The translations under genes were made by a program, and so were the position numbers. DNA of 64,000 nucleotides from positions 1-64,000 of the forward strand of contig CANNIZ010000015.1 in NCBI GenBank assembly GCA_947505245.1, read 5' to 3'. Every line of letters starts with the position of its first letter. The first letter of the stretch is position 1. Origin of the DNA: Pseudomonadota bacterium. GTDB lineage: Bacteria; Myxococcota_A; UBA796; GCA-2862545. A model generated the notes under the pieces. The model saw only the letters and a list, made by a program, of their open reading frames with translations, did not search any database and was not told the origin of the DNA. Of the stretch, positions 52,130 through 61,273 are shown in pieces.

Positions 52130-53734
52130 ATGCCAAACGACGCACGCGCTGCCCTCGCCCGACTCCACGAACGACCCGACGACGACGACGCCGGCGACGT
52201 CCTCGAGCACCTGCTCACCGCTGCGCCCGCGCAGCTGTACGAAGCCCTGCTCAGCGCCGCCCCACCGCCGTCCGGCCTCGGCGAGACGCGCTACCGATGG
52301 ACGGATCACATCGCCGCGCGCGTCCAGAACCCCGCGCGATTCGTGCGTGCAGCCTCGCTTGCGGACCTCGTCCAGGCCGTCACGTACGCGCGCGCCCACG
52401 GGCTCCACGTGCGCGCGGTCGGGTCGGGCTACTCGTTCAGCAACGTCGTTGCGACGAACGGAATGCTCGTCGACTGCGCAGCGCTCGACCATGTGCTCCC
52501 GATCGACTTCGGCCTGCGCCAGGGGAGGCCGCACGAGCGGCTATTCCGCTTCGAGGCCGGCATTCGAATGGCAAAACTCAACCAGGTGCTCGACGACCTG
52601 GGCCTCGCGCTCACGAACCAGGCGAGCTCGGACGGCCAGACGTTCGCAGGCTACGTCGCCACCGCGACCCACGGCTCGGGGCTCGCGTTCGGCGACGGCG
52701 CCTCGTGCATCCGCAGCGTGCGACTCGTCGACGGCACGGGTCGCGTGCGACAGATCGAGCCGACAGACGGCATCACCGACGCCGCCCTGTTCGCGTCGCA
52801 GTATCCCGACGTCGTGCTCCACCAGGACGACGACCAGTTCTACGCGACGATCGTGTCGATGGGCTCCGTCGGCCTGTTCCACTCGGTCGTGATCGGCGTC
52901 CGCGAGACGTTCTGGCTGCGCGAGTCCCGCAAGCTCTCGACCTGGGAGGAGATGAAGTCCACCTGGCGCGCGGACGTGCGCGCGCACCGCCACTACGAGC
53001 TGCTCGTCAGCCCGTACCGGAACAAGGGGCGGCAGCTGTGCCTCGTCACCAGGCGCGACGAGCTCGCCCCGAACGAGCCCCACCACCCGAAGGGCGATGG
53101 GAGTCGACGCAACCCGCTCACGCAGATGGCGATGCAGGTGAAGGGCCTGGACGAGGCGATGGTGAGCCTTTCACGCATCGAGCCGATGCTGATGACCCGG
53201 CTCGTGGAGCGGGCGCTGAAGGGACTCGCCGACGACGAATACGTCGACAAGAGCTTCCGCGTGCTGCGCCTCGGGGCGGCGGTCATGCGCGCGTTCAGCA
53301 GCGAATTCGCGCTCCCGCTGGAGAACGCGATGATCGCCGCCGAGCGCCTGTCGGGGCTTGCCCAGGAGTACGCGGTCCGGCACCGCATCGTTCACACGTC
53401 GCCGTTCGCGATGCGGTTCGTCGGGGCGTCCAAGGGCTTTATGTCCCCGATGTACGGCGCAGACACCTGCATGATCGAGCTCCCGTTCCTCGAGGGGACG
53501 GTGGGCGGTCGCGAGCTGCTCGAGCGGTACGAAGAGGCGCTGTACCCGCTCGGCGGGCGCCCGCACTGGGGCCAGCTGTTCCACCTGAGCGGCGGCCCCG
53601 CGCTCGTCCAGCAGATGTACCCGCGCTTCGACGCGTTCGCCGCCACCGTCGCGGCGCTTGATCCAGACGGCGTGTTCAGCAACGCCTTCACGCGGCACCT
53701 CGGCCTTCACACGCCCGCGTTCAAGCCCTGGTAG
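52130..53734 (+). CDS. FAD-linked oxidase (ALO / alditol oxidase type)
   Basis: 534 aa. The VAO-type FAD domain has RAVGSGYSFSNVV near residue 105 and NQASSDGQTFAGYVATATH (with the THG turn) near 175. The substrate domain ends DPDGVFSNAFTRHLG, typical of D-arabinono-1,4-lactone oxidase, L-gulonolactone oxidase and alditol oxidase. There is no obvious membrane segment. It should oxidise a sugar alcohol or aldonolactone and make H2O2; the exact substrate cannot be told. ATG at 52130. It follows the hairpin repeats and precedes the convergent MopE-like gene by 9 bp. Confidence 0.9.
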   Translation: MPNDARAALARLHERPDDDDAGDVLEHLLTAAPAQLYEALLSAAPPPSGLGETRYRWTDHIAARVQNPARFVRAASLADLVQAVTYARAHGLHVRAVGSGYSFSNVVATNGMLVDCAALDHVLPIDFGLRQGRPHERLFRFEAGIRMAKLNQVLDDLGLALTNQASSDGQTFAGYVATATHGSGLAFGDGASCIRSVRLVDGTGRVRQIEPTDGITDAALFASQYPDVVLHQDDDQFYATIVSMGSVGLFHSVVIGVRETFWLRESRKLSTWEEMKSTWRADVRAHRHYELLVSPYRNKGRQLCLVTRRDELAPNEPHHPKGDGSRRNPLTQMAMQVKGLDEAMVSLSRIEPMLMTRLVERALKGLADDEYVDKSFRVLRLGAAVMRAFSSEFALPLENAMIAAERLSGLAQEYAVRHRIVHTSPFAMRFVGASKGFMSPMYGADTCMIELPFLEGTVGGRELLERYEEALYPLGGRPHWGQLFHLSGGPALVQQMYPRFDAFAATVAALDPDGVFSNAFTRHLGLHTPAFKPW

Positions 53735-53743
53735 GGTCGACGG

Positions 53744-55810
53744 TCAGCGCACCCACACCAGGGTGAACCCGCCGACCGTGGTGCTGCCGCGCTCCCGCGT
53801 CCCGTTGTACCCGTACGTGTGCACGCCGAGTCCCGCAGCGCAGTCGGTCGTAGTCGACCAGATAAAGGCGTTCGAGCCGCTCTGCCAGAACCCGATCCGA
53901 GCGCGACCGTACGATCCCGACGTGTACGTGGCGTTCAGGTTCACGTGCGCCTGGGTAACCGCGCTCGTTTCCACCGCCGCACCGACTCCGTACAGGTTTT
54001 GCGAGCAGATCGCGCTGTGCAGACCCGCGTCGGCGGTGACAGCGGCAGGGATCTGGCGGGGCGCCCCGTACGTGCCAGCGGGCGTTCCGGTGATCTCCGC
54101 CAACAGGGACGCCGCCGGCCGCGTGTACACGGCGGCCTTGTTCGCGACCGGATCGTGGACGCGCAGCCGCTGGTACGGCACCTGCTCGTAGGCCGCGTAC
54201 CGCGCGTTGGCCTGCGCGAGCGTGAGGTCGGTGGGATTGAGGGTCGCGTTGACGGCCGTCCACCGCGTGCTGGCGTAGTACCACTCGGGGCTGTTCCCCA
54301 CGATCTTGGCCACCAGCGTCCAGCCGCCGCCGTCGGTCGTCATGTCGCAGTAGGCGAGGTGCGGCGAGGTGCCGATCAGCTCGTAGATTCCGCTCGTGTG
54401 CCCCGCACCGATGGCTGCGTTGCAGCTGTTCGTCTCGAGCCTCCATGGGCACGAGGCGGAAGCGCCAGGTAGCACGGTCGCGTCAAGGTCGTTGCAGTCC
54501 CCGTCGGCTGCCGGGACGCTGTCCCCGTCCGCGTCGGGATCACACACGTCGCCGCTGCCATCCGCGTCGAGGTCTGCCTGCAGGCTGTTCGCGACAGCGG
54601 GGCAATTGTCACCCGAGACAGGCGCCTCCTGCGCGTCGGTGCAGTCGAGGTCGCTGCTGTCGACAAGGCTCGTGGTCCCGCGCGCGTCCCCGTCGACGTC
54701 GAGGTAGCACGCCTCGAGCGCGTCGCAGTTCTGGTCGACGCCGTCGGCCGTGACCTCCGTGGCCGACGGACGGACCGCGGCGTTCGCGTCGTTGCAGTCG
54801 TTCGCGAGGAGGAATCCGTCGCCATCGACGTCATCATCGGGCGTGGCGGGCGCGCAGTCGTTGTCAACGCCATCGTAGGGCGTCTCCGTGGCGCTCGGGT
54901 TCACGCCGGCCTTCGTGTCGTCGCAGTCCGCCGCGAGCAGGAACCCGTCCGCGTCGAGGTCGTCGTCGCGGGTCGCCGCGCTGCAGTCGTTGTCGCTCGC
55001 GTCGTAGGGGGTCTCGGTGACGCCCGGATTGCGCGCGAAGTCGGTGTCGTCGCAGTCGTCGATCAGGTCGAACCCGTCTTCGTCCAAATCGTCGTCGAGG
55101 GACGAGGGGTCGCAGTCGTTGTCGAGCCCGTCGTACACGACCTCCTCGGCGGCTGGATTGACGTCGGCGTCCGCGTCGTCGCAGTCGTCGGTTGTGTACC
55201 CGTCCCCGTCTACGTCTACGTCGCGCGTCGTGGGATCGCAGTCGTCGTCGACGCCGTTGTACGGTGTCTCGCTGGCTTCGGGGTTGCGCGCCGCGTCGTC
55301 GTCGTCGCAGTCGACGTCCGCATCGAACCCGTCCCCATCGAGGTCGTCGTCGAGCGTTGACTCATCGCAATCATCGTCGATGCCGTTGTAGGCGACCTCC
55401 GTGCCGCCGGGAACCGCGCTCGCGTCCGCGTCGTCGCAGTCCTTGCACGCAGCCGCGCCATCCTCGTCCGCGTCGACGAACCCGACCGAGCCGTCGCAGT
55501 TGTAGTCGATGGGATCGGTACAATCGTCCTCGATGGCCCCCGGGTGGAGGTCGTCGTCCCCGTCGTCGCAGTCACCTCCAAGGTCGGCGTAGCCGTCAAC
55601 GTCAGCGCAAACGACGACCTCGCCCGCCACCCCGAAGCCGTCAGCGTCAGCGTCAGCGAACCGGGGGATCGCATCCGCGGCGTCCTCGTCGACCTGACCG
55701 TCGCAGTCGTCGTCGAGCCCGTTGCAGCGCTCGATGTCGCACGTGACCTCGGGCACGTCGCTCTTGCGACAGGACAGGGCGAGCAAGGCGATCCAGAGTG
55801 TGCGGCGCAT
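53744..55810 (-). CDS. MopE-like lipoprotein with fibrinogen-like C-terminus
   Basis: 688 aa. Lipobox LLALSC, then Asp/Cys-rich metal-binding-motif repeats (CNGLDDDCDGQVDEDAAD, TEVAYNGIDDDCD, SETPYNGVDDDCDPTTRD, VVYDGLDNDCD) of about 42 residues over residues 30-400, then a thrombospondin-3-like region (DNCPAVANSLQADLDADG) and a C-terminal fibrinogen-related domain (SGIYELIGTSPHLAYCDMTT, DGGGWTLVAKI). The first 300 residues resemble the protein at 32803-35781, but the C-terminal module is different. GGAGG precedes the ATG at 55810. Surface location and calcium binding are inferred. Confidence 0.9.
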   Translation of the reverse strand: MRRTLWIALLALSCRKSDVPEVTCDIERCNGLDDDCDGQVDEDAADAIPRFADADADGFGVAGEVVVCADVDGYADLGGDCDDGDDDLHPGAIEDDCTDPIDYNCDGSVGFVDADEDGAAACKDCDDADASAVPGGTEVAYNGIDDDCDESTLDDDLDGDGFDADVDCDDDDAARNPEASETPYNGVDDDCDPTTRDVDVDGDGYTTDDCDDADADVNPAAEEVVYDGLDNDCDPSSLDDDLDEDGFDLIDDCDDTDFARNPGVTETPYDASDNDCSAATRDDDLDADGFLLAADCDDTKAGVNPSATETPYDGVDNDCAPATPDDDVDGDGFLLANDCNDANAAVRPSATEVTADGVDQNCDALEACYLDVDGDARGTTSLVDSSDLDCTDAQEAPVSGDNCPAVANSLQADLDADGSGDVCDPDADGDSVPAADGDCNDLDATVLPGASASCPWRLETNSCNAAIGAGHTSGIYELIGTSPHLAYCDMTTDGGGWTLVAKIVGNSPEWYYASTRWTAVNATLNPTDLTLAQANARYAAYEQVPYQRLRVHDPVANKAAVYTRPAASLLAEITGTPAGTYGAPRQIPAAVTADAGLHSAICSQNLYGVGAAVETSAVTQAHVNLNATYTSGSYGRARIGFWQSGSNAFIWSTTTDCAAGLGVHTYGYNGTRERGSTTVGGFTLVWVR

Positions 55811-55829
55811 GGCGGCCTCCGATCGCACT

Positions 55830-56495
55830 CTATACGGGGAGAGTCCGGGCGTCATCGCTCACGATCTTCACGACGTACACCGACAACACCGCCGCCATGA
55901 AGCACCAGATCGACGCGAACGCGTACATGAACACGAGCAACGCGAGCGTCATCGAGGCCGCGACCATGACGCCGAACGTGCGCACCCGAGCGTTCGACGT
56001 GCCGAGCAGCGGCACGAGGATGACCGAAGCGTAAAGCCCGTGGACGAGGTCCCGCGGGACGATCCCGTCGCTGGCGAGCTTCACGCCGTAGTCGACGGAG
56101 TGCTTCACGACCTGGACCGAGAAGCCGTGTTCGGCGAAGATCGACACGTACATCAGCGCGCCGAGCCCAAGGCCGAGCGCCGCGCACGCCGCGAACAGTC
56201 CCCGCCGGAACCGTCCTGGCTCGATGAGCGCGACGGCGAACGGCACCCAGAACAGCCAGAAGCCGTGCGAAAAGAACAGGAACGCCAACGCGGGCACGCG
56301 CACCGCTGCCGGGTCAGTGCCCCGCAACGCAAGCCACACCGCGCCCTCGGCGAGCTGTTGGACGGCGAAGCCAACGGGCAGCAACGCGAGCGGGAGCCAG
56401 CGCGGCCGCGCCGGCAAGACCGCGCGCACCGCGACCGCGCCTGCGACGAGCAACCCGGTGCCAGCGACGAAACTTCCTTCAGCAGAGAAGCACAT
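55830..56495 (-). CDS. DUF6629-like polytopic membrane protein
   Basis: 221 aa with seven predicted membrane segments and almost no soluble part. The N-terminus MCFSAEGSFVAGTGLLVAGA and the motif GFAVQQLAEGAVWLAL are those I associate with DUF6629 proteins. The ATG at 56495 is the first possible. It lies 20 bp upstream of the MopE-like gene on the same strand and could be in one transcript with it. Function unknown. Confidence 0.8.
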   Translation of the reverse strand: MCFSAEGSFVAGTGLLVAGAVAVRAVLPARPRWLPLALLPVGFAVQQLAEGAVWLALRGTDPAAVRVPALAFLFFSHGFWLFWVPFAVALIEPGRFRRGLFAACAALGLGLGALMYVSIFAEHGFSVQVVKHSVDYGVKLASDGIVPRDLVHGLYASVILVPLLGTSNARVRTFGVMVAASMTLALLVFMYAFASIWCFMAAVLSVYVVKIVSDDARTLPV

Positions 56496-56537
56496 GAGCG
56501 GTCTCCCGCGGCAGGGCGCCCCTCCCCCTATCCTGCA

Positions 56538-58340
<1,803 letters not shown>

Positions 58341-58344
58341 GCGT

Positions 58345-58986
58345 TCAGCGCCCCGTCACCGTGATCGTCCCGTCGGCCGCGACCTCGACGACGAACGACA
58401 GAGCGCCGTGGTTCTCGCGGTTCGTAAAGTACGTGTGCTCGCCGGTGAGCTCGGCGCGCCAGACCGGCTCGGCGTCCGACGCAGAGACGAGGCAGACCTC
58501 GCTGCCGATGTGCGCCCAGGTGCGCACCGCGTCCGACCGCACGAGGAAGTCGACCAGCGGCCGCAGACCGAGCTTCTCGCGCCCGATCACCGTACCGACC
58601 TTCGCCGACGTGCCCGCCGACAGCGCGGTCACGTCAACCACGGTGAGGTCCGAAAACACGCGCGAATCGACGACCGCCTGCGCACCGTCCGACGTGAAGA
58701 ACAGCACCGGACCGCCGTTAACGGTGATCGTCGCCGTCGCCTTTACGGGCGTGTGCGTCGCGTCGATCGCCGCCGCTGAATACCCGCTCGCAAAGTCGAA
58801 CCAGTCCGCGCCCGGCAGCGCGCGCTGCTCGGACAACACCGAATCGCCCTTTCCCATCGACCAGTTCGCCAGACAGTTGGCCATCGGGGTGTCTCCGTGG
58901 GGTGCAGCGGGTACGGCCGCGGGCTCGACGGGGGCCGAGCCCGTAGGCGGGCATCCGAGCAGGGCAGCGAGCAGCAGGGTGTTCAT
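58345..58986 (-). CDS. Small lipoprotein, unknown function
   Basis: 213 aa with lipobox ALLGC at residues 8-12. The mature part has a Pro/Ala linker, ANCLANWSMGKGDSV, a helical patch ASGYSAAAIDATHTPVKA and several strands (ATITVNGGPVLFFTSD, TYFTNRENHGALSFVVEV). No family was recognised. There is no ribosome site before the ATG at 58986; a TATACT lies 8 nt upstream, so the message may be leaderless. The membrane glycosyltransferase-like gene follows with a 4-bp gap. Confidence 0.8.
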   Translation of the reverse strand: MNTLLLAALLGCPPTGSAPVEPAAVPAAPHGDTPMANCLANWSMGKGDSVLSEQRALPGADWFDFASGYSAAAIDATHTPVKATATITVNGGPVLFFTSDGAQAVVDSRVFSDLTVVDVTALSAGTSAKVGTVIGREKLGLRPLVDFLVRSDAVRTWAHIGSEVCLVSASDAEPVWRAELTGEHTYFTNRENHGALSFVVEVAADGTITVTGR

Positions 58987-58994
58987 GGGGGACG

Positions 58995-59000
58995 AGTATA
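58995..59000 (-). promoter_or_regulatory. -10 element (TATACT) 8 nt before the lipoprotein start
   Basis: TATACT on the minus strand stands so close to the ATG at 58986 that the transcript would start at or just before it, giving a leaderless message. No good -35 hexamer is visible (CCGTTG at 17 bp). The same TATACT forms a full promoter upstream of the vWA lipoprotein gene. Confidence 0.4.
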
Positions 59001-59074
59001 GCGCGGTCCGTTCAATCCAACGGGAACAGCCGTACGTTCGGGTGCTGAACCCGCTGTGACCGGCTAGGTCCTCG

Positions 59075-60829
59075 GTGAGGACGCCCTTCCCGATGCAATC
59101 GTCGTCTCCGAGCTTCACCGGAGCCCTGTGGGCGCCCCTGGTCGCGGCACCCGAATTGATCGCGCGCGGCGCCGCCCGCGGCCTGTCGCCCACCGCCGCG
59201 CGCCTGCTCGCGCTGAGGTTCCCGGACCGCGTCGACGAGGGCGCCGCAGAGCCGGTGATCGAGCACCTGCACGACCCAACGACGATGCTGCACATGGACG
59301 CCGCGGTCGATCGGCTGCGGCGCTCCGTGCGTGATCGCGAGCGCATCCGCGTCGTGACCGACTACGACGTGGACGGTACGACCTCGTCGCTCATCCTTCA
59401 GGCGGCGCTGAAGATCGCGGCGGGAACGAGCGAAGGCGCCAACATCACGTACCACATCCCCCACCGGTTCGTGGAGGGCTACGGGTTCTCCGTCGCCGCC
59501 GCCGAGGCCGCCGCGAAGGACGGCGTCTCGCTGATCGTCACCGCCGACATCGGCGTGCGCGACCACGCGGCCGTCGCGAAGGCGCGCGAATACGGCATCG
59601 ACGTGCTCGTCTGCGACCACCACCTGCCCCACGGCGCACAGGTGCCTCAGGACGCGATCGTGTTGTGCCCGCCGCAGGACGGCGACAGCTACGCGAACCC
59701 GTCGCTTGCAGCGTGCGGCATCAGCCTGAAGGTCGCCCAGGCGCTGCTCGCGACGCACCCGAAGCGCGATGAGGTCGTGCGATCCCTGCTCAAGCTCGCA
59801 GCGATCGGCACCGTCGCCGACCTCGTCCCGCTCACCACCCGCGAGAACCGCGCGATCGTGGCGCTCGGCCTGCGCGAGCTCAACACGGGTCGTCACTCGG
59901 TCGGGCTCACGGCGCTGTTGCAGGCCGCTGGCCTCGGCAAGGAGCCGATCCGCGAGAACGACCTCGGCTACCGCGTCGGCCCGCGAATCAACGCCGCTGG
60001 CCGCGTCGCCGACGCCAAGCTCGTCGTCGAGCTGCTCACGTGCAAAGACGCCGCGCGCGCGACCGAACTCGCGGGCGAGATCGAGCGGCTGAACAGCCAG
60101 CGACGCGATCTCCAGGGCAAGCTGTCGGAAGACGCGCTCCGGCGCGCCGCGACGATGAACGACCCGTTCGTGCTGATCGAGGGTCGCGAAGAAGACGGCT
60201 ACCACCGCGGCGTCGTAGGCATCGTCGCCAGCCGCGTGAAGGACGAGGTTCACCGGCCCGTCGCGATCGTCTCGATCCAAGGCGACCGCGCCGTCGGCTC
60301 AATCCGCAGCGTCCCAGGCGTCCACGCGGTCCAGGCGCTCGACAGCGCGCGCGACCTGCTCGAGAAGTACGGCGGACACCCAGTCGCCGCCGGTTTCACC
60401 GTGCCCACGCAGCACCTCGAGGCCCTCCGCCAGCGGCTGTGCGACTTCGTCCGCAACGCTGTCGGCGGGGACGCCCCCGTCCACGTCCGCGAGGTGGACG
60501 CGTTCCTGGACGTGAGCGACGTCGGGGACGGGCTGCTCGCAGAGCTCGAGCGCCTCGGGCCGTTCGGCATGGGGAACCCGCGCCCGCGCCTGGTGGTTCG
60601 CCGCGTCGAGCCGCGCAACCTCGAGGTCCGCGCCGACAAGGGGCTGGTGAAATTCGCGATCCCCCGCCTGGGCGGCGGGTGGATCGAGGCCGTGTGGTGG
60701 GATCACACCGACCTCGGAGGACGCCTCGCCGGCGGCCCGATCGATCTCCTCGGCGATCTTCAGGAGCACCGCTGGAACGGGACGCGTCGCCTGCAGTTCC
60801 AACTGCACGACGCGCGCGCCTCGGGATAG
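59075..60829 (+). CDS. recJ: Single-stranded-DNA-specific exonuclease RecJ
   Basis: 584 aa DHH-family 5'-3' exonuclease acting on single-stranded DNA in recombination and mismatch repair. TDYDVDGTTS (motif I), TADIGVRDHAAV, CDHHLPHG (motif III), INAAGRVADA, GYHRGVVGIVASRVKDEV and KYGGHPVAAGF (the DHHA1/GGGH region) are in the expected order. It is slightly short of E. coli RecJ, lacking part of the C-terminal OB fold. GTG at 59075 has AGGT upstream; an ATG at 59093 is an alternative. A TerB-like gene follows by 21 bp. Confidence 0.95.
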   Translation: MRTPFPMQSSSPSFTGALWAPLVAAPELIARGAARGLSPTAARLLALRFPDRVDEGAAEPVIEHLHDPTTMLHMDAAVDRLRRSVRDRERIRVVTDYDVDGTTSSLILQAALKIAAGTSEGANITYHIPHRFVEGYGFSVAAAEAAAKDGVSLIVTADIGVRDHAAVAKAREYGIDVLVCDHHLPHGAQVPQDAIVLCPPQDGDSYANPSLAACGISLKVAQALLATHPKRDEVVRSLLKLAAIGTVADLVPLTTRENRAIVALGLRELNTGRHSVGLTALLQAAGLGKEPIRENDLGYRVGPRINAAGRVADAKLVVELLTCKDAARATELAGEIERLNSQRRDLQGKLSEDALRRAATMNDPFVLIEGREEDGYHRGVVGIVASRVKDEVHRPVAIVSIQGDRAVGSIRSVPGVHAVQALDSARDLLEKYGGHPVAAGFTVPTQHLEALRQRLCDFVRNAVGGDAPVHVREVDAFLDVSDVGDGLLAELERLGPFGMGNPRPRLVVRRVEPRNLEVRADKGLVKFAIPRLGGGWIEAVWWDHTDLGGRLAGGPIDLLGDLQEHRWNGTRRLQFQLHDARASG

Positions 60830-60850
60830 GCTGCGACCTTCGGAGGTTCC

Positions 60851-61198
60851 ATGCCCACTGAGCTCGAGCGGTTGAAGATCGCCTTTGCGCTGTATGTCAC
60901 CCGCAAGATCGTGAACGCCGACGACAGCGTCCACCCGGACGAGGTCAAGCTCGTGCACCAGATGTTCCCGATGAACCAGCTCGAAGCGCTCGGGTTCATG
61001 GAGCCGGGAACGCAGAAGCTCACGCCGGCGTTCCACGCGGCGCGCAAGGAGGCCGTCGCCCAGCTGCCGAACCTGCTCACCACGCCGGAGAAGGAAGACT
61101 TCGTGCGCTGGTTCCGCGAGGTCTGCCAGGCCGACGGCCACGTCGATCAGCGCGAGGTGGAGATCGTCGCCAAGGTCGAGAAGATTCTCGGGATGTAA
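60851..61198 (+). CDS. TerB-like protein
   Basis: 115 aa, all-helical. LKIAFALYVTRKIVNADDSV, then VCQADGHVDQREVEIVAKVE are the paired acidic-loop helices of the TerB/DjlA-N family. In other genomes TerB proteins bind metals and act in stress or membrane complexes. CGGAGG is 4 nt before the ATG. Sits between recJ and two hairpins; it may share the recJ promoter. Confidence 0.85.
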   Translation: MPTELERLKIAFALYVTRKIVNADDSVHPDEVKLVHQMFPMNQLEALGFMEPGTQKLTPAFHAARKEAVAQLPNLLTTPEKEDFVRWFREVCQADGHVDQREVEIVAKVEKILGM

Positions 61199-61205
61199 GC
61201 AGGAA

Positions 61206-61229
61206 AGGGCCGGCGTCTCCGCCGACCCT
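61206..61229. terminator. Hairpin between the TerB-like and transglutaminase-like genes
   Basis: AGGG-C-CGGCG and CGCCG-A-CCCT form a 9-bp stem with one mismatch and loop TCTC, 8 bp after the TerB-like stop. Placed between two convergent genes, it could end both transcripts. No T-run on the plus side. Confidence 0.6.
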
Positions 61230-61247
61230 CTCGCGTGTTCGCGAACC

Positions 61248-61265
61248 GCCCGCGTCCCTGCGGGC
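61248..61265. terminator. Second hairpin between convergent genes
   Basis: GCCCGC and GCGGGC pair over 6 bp with a 6-base loop (GTCCCT), 9 bp before the stop of the minus-strand gene. Together with the hairpin at 61206-61229 it gives a stem for each direction. Confidence 0.45.
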
Positions 61266-61273
61266 GCGCTCGA

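Noticed and set aside
51679-52218. Minus-strand 179-aa frame across the hairpin repeats
   Set aside because: It reads through palindromes and has no ribosome site; the sequence is Arg/Ser/Pro-rich noise.
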